Shown: positions 6,839-12,306, numbered from the stretch's first letter. The stretch is 13,321 nt of DNA from Candidatus Woesearchaeota archaeon (GCA_014728835.1 WJKY01000025.1:1-13321); one strand, 5' to 3'. Program-made: numbers and translations. Notes: generated by a model from the sequence alone, not told the origin.

Positions 6839-6859
6839 GAAAGTCCTGGCGCCGGCGCT
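6837..6859 (+). repeat. direct repeat copy 2: orphan tRNA-Ser 3' exon
   Basis: This is an exact second copy of the 23-bp segment at 6743-6765, including the TGAA half-helix, the AG|T bulge and the full acceptor 3' strand. Splicing to it would give an identical mature tRNA with a 172-nt intron (6672-6843). No T-run follows; the repeat ends inside the stop codon of the minus-strand MBF1 gene (6860-6858). Confidence 0.95.
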
Positions 6860-7226
6860 ATTCAACTTCAATTAAAGAAATATCAAAAAATCTTTCTAGT
6901 TTTTTAGCTAGTTTCAAATTAGGTTTTCTTTTTCCACTTTCAATTGCACTAATAACTGAAGATTTTTCATTAAGAATTTCTGCAACTTTGTCTTGCTTTA
7001 TTTGTTTTTGCTGGCGCGCACATCTGATTTTTTGAGCATAATCTGAGACTACGAATTCTTCTGTTTGAACTTTTGGCTGTCTAAACCGCGGCATTGGTGT
7101 TGGTTTTGGTTTAGCTACTTTTTTGCCTGATTTGGCACAAACAGGACAAACCTCAAGCAAAACTCCGTTAAAACTAGTTTCAATTCCAGATTTTATTTTT
7201 CTGCCGCAAAGTTCGCATTCAGCCAT
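6858..7226 (-). CDS. archaeal multiprotein bridging factor 1 (aMBF1)
   Basis: This 122-aa protein has an N-terminal zinc ribbon (C4, C7, C27, C30: CELC ... CPVC), a flexible Lys/Pro linker (KKVAKPKPTPMPRF), and a C-terminal Cro/C1-type helix-turn-helix (about 63-118: YAQKIRCARQQKQIKQDKVAEIL, then SSVISAIESGKRKPNL). That is the standard archaeal MBF1 layout. Eukaryotic MBF1 is a transcription coactivator; archaeal MBF1 has been linked to the ribosome and translation, so the exact role is open. The start is ATG 7226, since the zinc ribbon begins immediately after; TTG 7232 would add two residues. The TAG stop straddles the end of the duplicated tRNA-Ser 3' segment, so an insertion there may have reset the gene's 3' end. 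Divergent from NMD3 over 46 bp. Confidence 0.94.
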   Translation of the reverse strand: MAECELCGRKIKSGIETSFNGVLLEVCPVCAKSGKKVAKPKPTPMPRFRQPKVQTEEFVVSDYAQKIRCARQQKQIKQDKVAEILNEKSSVISAIESGKRKPNLKLAKKLERFFDISLIEVE

Positions 7227-7239
7227 ATTCAAATTAAAA

Positions 7240-7262
7240 ACCCTTAATAATTAAAAAATTTC
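7240..7262. promoter_or_regulatory. A/T-rich divergent promoter of aMBF1 and NMD3
   Basis: The 46-bp gap holds TTAATAATTAAAAAATTT. TATA-like positions lie about 25 bp from both ATG 7273 (plus) and ATG 7226 (minus), consistent with two leaderless mRNAs from one overlapping promoter. Confidence 0.45.
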
Positions 7263-7272
7263 CTAAAATACT

Positions 7273-7953
7273 ATGGCATTGAAAACAAGGTTTTGCGCAA
7301 AGTGTGGAAAAGAAACAAATAAACTTATAGATAGTTTTTGCGCTGAATGTTATTTTAAAGAAAAAGGCATTAAAATACCAAAAAAAGTTAGTGTTCAGGT
7401 TTGCCAGCACTGTGGCGCAATTAAATGGCAAGGAATTTGGACAAAAACAGATTTGCCAGCAGAACATTATCTTACGCATATTTTAATGAGTAAAATAAAA
7501 CTGCCAGAACAAATTGAATTAGAAGACATAAAACTATTAAAACTAGGAAAAAAAGGAGAAATTGAATTAATTATTTCTATTTTAGGTAAAAAATTCAAAC
7601 AAAAACAAAAAATTGATTTAGAAATCAGGAAAGGTGTTTGCAAAGATTGTAGTAGACAGTTGGCAAAAACACATAAAGTAAAAATTCAATTAAGAACAGA
7701 AAAAAATACTGAAGAATTAATACAAGAAGCTCTTGAATTCTCAAATAAATATAGGTCAAATATAATTAAAGTTGAAGAAATGAAAAAAGGAATTGATATT
7801 TACCTTTCTAATAGAGAAGCAGGAAAACATCTTGCATATGATTTACGGAAAAAATTCCATTGTAAAATAACAGAAACAAGAGAGCAATATGGATGGGATA
7901 AAAGCAAAAACAGGCCAAAAACAAGGATCACTTTTCTATTAAAACAGAGTTGA
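7273..7953 (+). CDS. nmd3: archaeal NMD3 homologue, large-subunit ribosome biogenesis factor
   Basis: This 226-aa protein matches the conserved N-terminal part of eukaryotic NMD3, the export adaptor and assembly factor of the large ribosomal subunit. Archaea have no nuclear export, so a role in 50S assembly or quality control is inferred. It has two four-Cys zinc sites: C8, C11, C23, C26 (FCAKCG ... FCAECY), and C44 and C47 (CQHCG) with C123 and C126 (CKDC). Downstream is an alpha/beta region ending in REAGKHLAYDLRKKF and KNRPKTRITFLL, typical of the family. The length is normal for archaeal NMD3, which lacks the eukaryotic nuclear signals. Start ATG follows the promoter gap directly, so it is probably leaderless. 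It ends in TGA, with 58 bp before aIF1A. Confidence 0.93.
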   Translation: MALKTRFCAKCGKETNKLIDSFCAECYFKEKGIKIPKKVSVQVCQHCGAIKWQGIWTKTDLPAEHYLTHILMSKIKLPEQIELEDIKLLKLGKKGEIELIISILGKKFKQKQKIDLEIRKGVCKDCSRQLAKTHKVKIQLRTEKNTEELIQEALEFSNKYRSNIIKVEEMKKGIDIYLSNREAGKHLAYDLRKKFHCKITETREQYGWDKSKNRPKTRITFLLKQS

Positions 7954-7981
7954 AAACAGATACAAGAGGCGCTAAGAAAGG

Positions 7982-7990
7982 CTTTTAAAC
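7982..7990 (+). promoter_or_regulatory. TATA box of the aIF1A-KH-top6BA operon
   Basis: CTTTTAAAC is centred about 26 bp upstream of ATG 8012, predicting a leaderless mRNA for aIF1A. Confidence 0.55.
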
Positions 7991-8011
7991 CTCTAAATAT
8001 ACTTTAGATTA

Positions 8012-8341
8012 ATGAAAAAGAAGGAAAAAAAAGACCAAGGCGAACAAGTTTTACGAGTGAGATTACCAAGAGGAAAACAAGTTTTAGGGATTGTTGAGAC
8101 TAGACTTGGTTATGGAAAATCAAAAATTATTTGCACAGACGGGAAAACAAGAATATGCAAAGTACCAGGACACCTTAAAAGATATCTTTGGGTAAGACCA
8201 AATAATATTGTTCTTGTTGAGCCTTGGGAACTAGAAGGCGACAAAAAAGGAAATATAATTTATAGGTATAATAAGAACCAAGAAAACTGGCTAAAGAAAA
8301 AAGGTTATTTAAAAGGTTTAATTGAAAAAGAAGAATTCTAA
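8012..8341 (+). CDS. eif1A: translation initiation factor aIF1A
   Basis: This 109-aa protein is the archaeal homologue of eIF1A/IF1, which binds the A site of the small subunit and helps select the start codon. The S1/IF1-type OB fold is clear: VLRVRLPRGKQVLGIVE, then RICKVPGHLKRYLWVRPNN and VLVEPWELEGDKKGNIIYRY. A basic N-terminal tail (KKKEKKDQ) and a Lys/Glu-rich C-terminal tail flank it, as in eIF1A. The first gene of a four-gene operon: its TAA shares one base with the ATG of the KH protein (TAATG at 8339-8343). In many archaea a RIO1 kinase gene sits between these two; here it is absent. Confidence 0.97.
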   Translation: MKKKEKKDQGEQVLRVRLPRGKQVLGIVETRLGYGKSKIICTDGKTRICKVPGHLKRYLWVRPNNIVLVEPWELEGDKKGNIIYRYNKNQENWLKKKGYLKGLIEKEEF

Positions 8342-8862
8342 TGGTAGAAGAATTTGAAGAAGAGATGCTCATACCAAAAGAAAGAATTGCTGTGCTTATT
8401 GGAGATAGTGGACGCGATAAAAAAGAAATAGAAAAAGCTGGAAAAATAAAATTAGAAATACATGAAAAAGAAAATTTAGTAAAAATTAAGGCAAAAGATC
8501 CATTAGCTCTTTGGTTAGGCCAGCAAGTTGTTGAAGCAGTTGGCAGAGGATTTAATCCTAAAATTGCACAAAAAATATTTAAAGAAGAAAACAGTTTCGA
8601 ACTAATTAGAATTTCAGACTATGAAAAATCTAAGAAAAAGATAAAAGGACTAAAAGGGCGTATAATTGGTACGCAAGGGAAAACTAAAAAAATAATTCAA
8701 AACTACACAAACACTAATATAGTAGTTTACGGTAAAACTATTGGTATCATAGGTCCGAGAGAAGGCACAGAACTTGCTAGGCGTGCAATTGAAATCCTTC
8801 TTACAGGCGCTAAACACGGTACAGCATACCGTTTTTTACAAGAACAAACTAAAAATGACTAA
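8341..8862 (+). CDS. KH-domain RNA-binding protein, Dim2/Pno1 (KRR1-like) family
   Basis: The 173-aa protein has two KH domains. The first carries the degenerate loop IGDSGRDKKEI near residue 20; the second has RIIGTQGKTKKIIQ (about 107-120), a proper GxxG loop. The C-terminal GAKHGTAYRFLQ is a hallmark of the Pno1/Dim2 family. Eukaryotic Dim2 binds the 3' end of 18S rRNA precursors with the nuclease Nob1; the archaeal homologue is thought to act in 30S assembly and has been reported to interact with aIF2-alpha. It starts one base inside the aIF1A stop and overlaps top6B by 8 bp (ATGACTAA), so all three are likely translationally coupled. Confidence 0.93.
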   Translation: MVEEFEEEMLIPKERIAVLIGDSGRDKKEIEKAGKIKLEIHEKENLVKIKAKDPLALWLGQQVVEAVGRGFNPKIAQKIFKEENSFELIRISDYEKSKKKIKGLKGRIIGTQGKTKKIIQNYTNTNIVVYGKTIGIIGPREGTELARRAIEILLTGAKHGTAYRFLQEQTKND

Positions 8863-10483
8863 AGAAAAAAAAGTCAGGGCAGAAGATTTAGCAAAAGGAC
8901 AAAGAGCTATTTCTGTTGCTGAATTTTTTGAAAAAAATAGACATTTATTAGGTTTTGATAATCCTACTCGCGCTTTATTAACAACTGTTAAGGAAGCTGT
9001 TGATAATTCCTTAGATGCTTGCGAAGAAGCAAAAATATTACCAGAAATTTTTGTACAAGTTAAAGAAATTAAAAAAGATAGGTATAAAATAATAGTTACA
9101 GACAATGGTCCGGGAATTGTAAAAAAGCAAATTGGTCCGATTTTTGGAAAATTGCTTTATGGCTCTAAGTTTCAAGTTTTTGGAGGAAAACAAGGTAGAG
9201 GACAGCAAGGAATTGGTATTTCTGCAGCTGTTTTGTATTCCCAATTAACTACAGGAAAACCTGCAAAAGTAACTTCAAAAACAAGTAAAAAGAAACAAGC
9301 TAATGTTTTTGATATTAAAATTAGCACCAAAACAAATGAACCAGAAATTATTTCTAGCTCAACAACAGAATGGAACAAAGACCATGGAACAAAAATAGAA
9401 CTTGAATTAGAAGCAAGATATGTTGAAAAAAGAGCATCTGTTTTAGAGTATATGAAAGAAACAGCAGTAGTTAATCCACATGCAAGTTTTGTTTATATTG
9501 ATCCAGAAGGTCAAAAACTAAAGTTTCCGCGAGTAACAGATAAATTACCAAAAGAAGCAAAAAAAATAAAACCTCATCCATATGGAGTGGAATTAGGAAT
9601 TCTTCAAAGAATGCTTAAAGAAACTAAAGCACGATCATTAAAATCTTTTCTTAGAACTGAATTTGATAAAGTTGGTTCTGGTACTGCAGATGAGATTTTA
9701 AAAAATGCAAAATTAGATGGAAAGATTCTTCCACGTTTAATTACGTTGGAACAAGCTAATTTTTTGTTAAGAGGAATGCAAGGCACTAAAATAATGTCTC
9801 CATCTACTGATTGTTTGTCTCCAATCAAAGCTGAAATACTACAGAAAAGCTTAGAGTCTGAATATGATTTGGATTTTGCATATGCAATTACCAGGTCCCC
9901 AAGCGTTTACAGAGGTAATCCATTTCAAATAGAAGTTGCAATTGGTTATGGCGGAGAATTACCAAAAGAAGGAACAATTTCTCTAATTCGTTTCGCAAAT
10001 AAAGTTCCATTACTTTATCAACAAGGAGCTTGCGCAATTACAAAGGCAGTAACTTCTGTTGGATGGAAAAGTTATGGTTTGTCGCAGTCTGGAAGAAATA
10101 TGCCGCAAGGGCCAGCAATTATTTTGGTTCACATGGCATCTGTTTGGGCACCGTTTACATCTGAATCTAAAGAAGCTATTGCACACTATCCTCAAATAAT
10201 TAAGGAAATTAAATTAGCTTTGCAGGAAGCTGGAAGAGCACTAAAGCTTTTTGTAGGCAAAAGAAAAAAAGCGCAATTAGCAAAAAAGAAACAAGAAATG
10301 TTTAAAAATTATGCCGGGGAATTATCAATTTCACTTGCTGAACTTACATCAAAGAAAAAAGAAGCATTGCTAAAAACAATATTGAAAGTTGCAAAAGAAA
10401 AATATGATGCAGTTCAGATTGAAGAGGAAAAGAAAACAAAAATTAAAAAAAGAAAAACAGGAGCATTTAGGAGAGAGAAATAA
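8855..10483 (+). CDS. top6B: type II DNA topoisomerase VI subunit B
   Basis: Top6B is the ATP-binding subunit of the A2B2 enzyme that relaxes and decatenates DNA. The GHKL (Bergerat) fold is intact: KEAVDNSLDACEEA (E47, N51), VTDNGPGI (D83) and GRGQQGIGISAA (114-125). A helix-two-turn-helix region follows (about 235-310), then the transducer domain with the switch lysine in SESKEAIAH (K439). The C-terminus is basic. Length is 542 aa, normal for the family. The start is ATG 8855 (MTKEKKVRAEDLAKGQRAIS); a longer frame to 8774 lies inside the KH gene and is not conserved-looking. It overlaps the KH gene by 8 bp and touches top6A as TAATG. Confidence 0.97.
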   Translation: MTKEKKVRAEDLAKGQRAISVAEFFEKNRHLLGFDNPTRALLTTVKEAVDNSLDACEEAKILPEIFVQVKEIKKDRYKIIVTDNGPGIVKKQIGPIFGKLLYGSKFQVFGGKQGRGQQGIGISAAVLYSQLTTGKPAKVTSKTSKKKQANVFDIKISTKTNEPEIISSSTTEWNKDHGTKIELELEARYVEKRASVLEYMKETAVVNPHASFVYIDPEGQKLKFPRVTDKLPKEAKKIKPHPYGVELGILQRMLKETKARSLKSFLRTEFDKVGSGTADEILKNAKLDGKILPRLITLEQANFLLRGMQGTKIMSPSTDCLSPIKAEILQKSLESEYDLDFAYAITRSPSVYRGNPFQIEVAIGYGGELPKEGTISLIRFANKVPLLYQQGACAITKAVTSVGWKSYGLSQSGRNMPQGPAIILVHMASVWAPFTSESKEAIAHYPQIIKEIKLALQEAGRALKLFVGKRKKAQLAKKKQEMFKNYAGELSISLAELTSKKKEALLKTILKVAKEKYDAVQIEEEKKTKIKKRKTGAFRREK

Positions 10484-11577
10484 TGGCAAAAAGCGATAAA
10501 AAAATAATCAAAAATTTTGAAGAAGAAGCTCGCAATGTAATTAGTGCTTTTGAAGCTAATAAAAATCCAAAAATTACTTTGCCAAAACGAGGACTTTCTA
10601 ATGTTTATTTTGACAAAAAGGAAAACATGATTAAACTTGGAAATAAAAAACAAACTAGAACGTTCTTTAATGTATCCCAAGCTAAAAAATTCATGCAAAT
10701 GTTTTTGTTAGCTGCAGAAGTTAAAAAATTAATCAAAGATGATGTTACAACTTCTATTCGTGATTTATTTTATAGAACAAAACATACAATTGGAGATACT
10801 AAAGAAAATACTTTTGATGATCAATCTGAATCTGATCCAATAATTGAAGATATCGAAGTTGCTTTTGATGCTTTAAGAGAAGAGCTACATCTTTTTGCTT
10901 CTTCAAGAGGTTCTTTGGTTGGAAATATTACAATTGAGGATGCAGGAGATACAATTAATTGCAGAAAATTAGGTTCTGGTGGATGGGCAATTCCTTCTAT
11001 TTGTGAAGATGATATTATTAAATTCAAAAAAAGCGAAGCAAAATTTGTATTGTTTATAGAGAAAGATGCTGTCTGGCGAAGATTTAATGAAGATAAATTC
11101 TGGAAAAAACATAATTGTATTATTTTACATGGACAAGGAGTTCCACCGCGAGGTGTGCGAAGATTACTTAGAAGGTTTATGGATGAATTAAAATTACCAA
11201 TTTATGTTTTAGTAGACAATGACCCGTGGGGACTTTATATTTATTCAGTTATAAAGCAAGGTTCAATTAATTTAGCTTATGAAAGTGTTCGTATGGCTGT
11301 TCCAAAAGCAAAGTTTATTGGTCTGAGTTCTTTTGATAAAGAAAAATACAAGTTGCCTAATGCAGTAACCATCAAGTTAAGTGATGCTGATAAAAAAAGA
11401 ATCAAAGAGATATTAAAATATCCGTGGTTCCAAAAACCAAAATGGCAGAAAGAACTTACACATATGCTTAAAGAAGATGTTAAGCTAGAACTTGAGGCAC
11501 TAAGTTCTAAAAAGATTCAGTTTATTAGTGAAACATATGTTCCAGATAAAATTAAGAAAAAAGACTGGCTTGAATAA
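10483..11577 (+). CDS. top6A: type II DNA topoisomerase VI subunit A (Spo11-like)
   Basis: Top6A makes the DNA double-strand break and is the relative of Spo11. The winged-helix 5Y-CAP domain holds the catalytic tyrosine Y97 in SIRDLFYRTKHT. The Toprim domain has E193 in FVLFIEKDAVW and D245/D247 in VLVDNDPWGLYI, which bind Mg. The conserved HGQGVPPRGVRRLLRR lies between them. Length is 364 aa, as expected. The start ATG shares one base with the top6B stop, with GGAGAG nearby upstream as a possible SD. Both subunits are complete, so a working topoisomerase VI is likely. It is the last gene of the operon; no clear terminator separates it from the tRNA promoter 20-30 bp downstream. Confidence 0.97.
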   Translation: MAKSDKKIIKNFEEEARNVISAFEANKNPKITLPKRGLSNVYFDKKENMIKLGNKKQTRTFFNVSQAKKFMQMFLLAAEVKKLIKDDVTTSIRDLFYRTKHTIGDTKENTFDDQSESDPIIEDIEVAFDALREELHLFASSRGSLVGNITIEDAGDTINCRKLGSGGWAIPSICEDDIIKFKKSEAKFVLFIEKDAVWRRFNEDKFWKKHNCIILHGQGVPPRGVRRLLRRFMDELKLPIYVLVDNDPWGLYIYSVIKQGSINLAYESVRMAVPKAKFIGLSSFDKEKYKLPNAVTIKLSDADKKRIKEILKYPWFQKPKWQKELTHMLKEDVKLELEALSSKKIQFISETYVPDKIKKKDWLE

Positions 11578-11596
11578 AAATTGGGCTTACATAACC

Positions 11597-11605
11597 TTTT
11601 TAAAC
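11597..11605 (+). promoter_or_regulatory. TATA box of the tRNA-Asn-Ile-Glu cluster
   Basis: CTTTTTAAA is centred about 27 bp upstream of the first base of tRNA-Asn (11629). No comparable box lies at the proper distance before tRNA-Ile or tRNA-Glu, so this may drive all three. Confidence 0.55.
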
Positions 11606-11628
11606 AGATTTCTAATCTTTTATTTTAG

Positions 11629-11713
11629 GCCCAGGTAGCTTAGTGGTAGAGCGCACGGCTGTTAATTTATAATAGAAACCGTGAGGTCGAAGGTTCGAAT
11701 CCTTCCCTGGGCG
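11629..11713 (+). tRNA. tRNA-Asn(GTT) with a 13-nt intron at 37/38
   Basis: The acceptor stem is GCCCAGG/CCTGGGC with G73 at 11713. The D arm is GCTTAGTGGTAGAGC, the anticodon stem CACGG/CCGTG, and the T arm GAAGG TTCGAAT CCTTC. The anticodon is GTT (11661-11663). Twenty bases lie between the anticodon stem strands, leaving a 13-nt intron at 11665-11677. The bulge-helix-bulge is CTGT (11659-11662) paired with ATAG (11672-11675, one G-T pair), bulges TA|A and AA|A, and a 6-nt apical loop. It is followed directly by hairpin-rich spacer without a T-run. Confidence 0.95.
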
Positions 11714-11822
11714 CTATCCATATCGGCAACTGCCGATGGGAGTAAGCGCATTCTAAAGAATGCACTGTTGGCTTGCGCCAAAATCTCGGAGCAACAGCCG
11801 TGCTGAAACGGCGGAACGTTTC
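11714..11822 (+). other. hairpin-rich spacer between tRNA-Asn and tRNA-Ile
   Basis: No gene is seen. Four potential hairpins stand in a row: ATCGGC AACT GCCGAT (11722-11737), GCATTC TAAA GAATGC (11748-11763), TTGGC TTGC GCCAA (11768-11781), and repeat A copy 2 (11794-11822). The spacer is clearly more GC-rich than the surrounding genes. Confidence 0.7.
11794..11822 (+). repeat. structured repeat A, copy 2
   Basis: ACAGCCGTGCT (11794-11804) is identical to 6808-6818. The hairpin GAAACG, loop GCGGAA, CGTTTC (11805-11822) keeps the loop of copy 1, while two stem positions changed on both strands. Its last base is immediately before the first base of tRNA-Ile. Confidence 0.75.
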
Positions 11823-11946
11823 GGGCCCGTAGCTTAGCCTGGCAAGAGCGCTGGTCTTATATGACCGCCTTTCGTTAGAAAGGTTTTAATACTCGTCAAA
11901 AAACTAAGAAAACCAGAGGTCAGGAGTTCAAATCTCCTCGGGCCCA
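11823..11946 (+). tRNA. tRNA-Ile(TAT) with a 49-nt intron at 37/38
   Basis: The acceptor stem GGGCCCG/CGGGCCC with A73 (11946) is the one usual for archaeal tRNA-Ile. The D arm is GCTTAGCCTGGCAAGAGC, the anticodon stem CTGGT/ACCAG, and the T arm AGGAG TTCAAAT CTCCT. The anticodon is TAT (11858-11860), placed by the 5-bp stem and C32-T33. The intron is 11862-11910; CTTA (11856-11859) pairs with TAAG (11905-11908), with bulges TA|T and AA|A. The intron holds the hairpin CCTTTC GTTA GAAAGG. This tRNA would read AUA directly. Confidence 0.93.
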
Positions 11947-12072
11947 TTGAGCTGAAATCTCAGCTCGCACGATGAGCGTATTGGGCAAAACCCAATACAC
12001 TGAGCTACACCGAAAATTGCGAAAGCTAATACTTTGAGCAAAGCAGACTGGTGTAAATTGCCGGAATTAATT
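11947..12072 (+). other. hairpin-rich spacer between tRNA-Ile and tRNA-Glu
   Basis: No gene is seen. It holds repeat B copy 1 (11949-11978), a strong hairpin GTATTGGG CAAAA CCCAATAC (11978-11998), CTTTG AG CAAAG, and a long-range pair TACACC/GGTGTA (12006-12011 with 12050-12055). There is no T-run after tRNA-Ile. Confidence 0.7.
11949..11978 (+). repeat. structured repeat B, copy 1
   Basis: Hairpin GAGCTGA AATC TCAGCTC (11949-11966) followed by GCAC, two variable bases and TGAGCG. It matches 12088-12117 at 26 of 30 positions; the differences lie in the hairpin loop and the two variable bases only. It begins 2 nt after the 3' end of tRNA-Ile. Confidence 0.8.
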
Positions 12073-12087
12073 GCCCCCATAGTCTAG

Positions 12088-12117
12088 GAGCTGAAAAGTC
12101 AGCTCGCACCTTGAGCG
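12088..12117 (+). repeat. structured repeat B, copy 2 (inside the tRNA-Glu D-loop intron)
   Basis: Hairpin GAGCTGA AAAG TCAGCTC, then GCAC, CT, TGAGCG. It is the counterpart of 11949-11978, and starts on the first base of the predicted intron. Confidence 0.8.
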
Positions 12118-12159
12118 CACACAAGCTTGCGCTTAGTGCACTGTCTTTCAACTGGACAA
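12088..12159 (+). other. D-loop intron (72 nt) of tRNA-Glu
   Basis: It begins exactly with repeat B copy 2. The inner helix of the splice motif, AG(C)TGAAA (12089-12096) with TTTCA(A)CT (12146-12153), competes with the repeat's own hairpin GAGCTGA/TCAGCTC. A second hairpin is AGCGCA/TGCGCT. Confidence 0.8.
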
Positions 12160-12205
12160 TCCGGTCAAGGATGCTGGCCTTTCGAGCCAGCGGCGTGGGT
12201 TCAAA

Positions 12206-12280
12206 GGTCTGCCGCTGCAGACGTAAGCTGTTGCCATCTCGCAAGCGACATGGCACATAATTGTAGCGGTGACTTGAAAG
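12206..12280 (+). other. T-loop intron (75 nt) of tRNA-Glu
   Basis: It sits at the same position (59/60) and has the same central helix (TTCA/TGAA) and 3' bulge (AG|T) as the tRNA-Ser intron. It contains hairpins GTCTGC CGCT GCAGAC and TGCCAT ... ATGGCA. The interior shows no evident sequence similarity to the tRNA-Ser intron. Confidence 0.85.
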
Positions 12281-12296
12281 TCCCGCTGGGGGCATA

Positions 12297-12306
12297 TTTT
12301 TTAAAC
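12297..12306 (+). promoter_or_regulatory. T-run/TATA overlap: tRNA terminator and argS promoter
   Basis: TTTTTTAAAC serves two readings: six T residues 3 nt after tRNA-Glu can terminate the tRNA transcript, and the same block is a TATA box centred about 26 bp upstream of the argS ATG at 12328. Confidence 0.5.

Larger units (their letters stand above)
12073..12294 (+). tRNA. tRNA-Glu(TTC) with two non-canonical introns (D-loop and T-loop)
   Basis: The acceptor stem is GCCCCCA (12073-12079) with TGGGGGC (12287-12293) and A73. The anticodon stem CTGGC/GCCAG encloses CTTTCGA, so the anticodon is TTC (12181-12183). Removing 12088-12159 restores the D arm GTCTAG + TCCGGTCAAGGAT, like other archaeal tRNA-Glu. 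Removing 12206-12280 restores the T arm GTGGG TTCAAAT CCCGC. D-loop splice motif: GTCT (12082-12085) with GGAC (12154-12157), bulges AG|G and AA|T. T-loop splice motif: TTCA (12200-12203) with TGAA (12275-12278), bulges AA|G and AG|T. A T-run follows at 12297-12302. ORFs crossing this region on either strand are not genes. Confidence 0.92.

Noticed and set aside
6628..6840. Plus-strand 70-aa ORF
   Set aside because: It runs through tRNA-Ser, its intron and the repeats; the open frame is due to higher GC there.
8774..8854. Longer N-terminus for Top6B
   Set aside because: The extra codons lie inside the KH gene, and conserved Top6B sequence starts shortly after ATG 8855.
11970..12005. Possible box C/D sRNA in the second tRNA spacer (CGATGAG ... 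CTGA)
   Set aside because: Box C deviates from RTGATGA and the stretch between is taken up by a strong hairpin, unlike a guide region.
11985..12015. Minus-strand tRNA 5' end (reads GGTGTAGCTCAG)
   Set aside because: It resembles an A-box, but no matching acceptor 3' strand, T-arm or anticodon arm was found on that strand.
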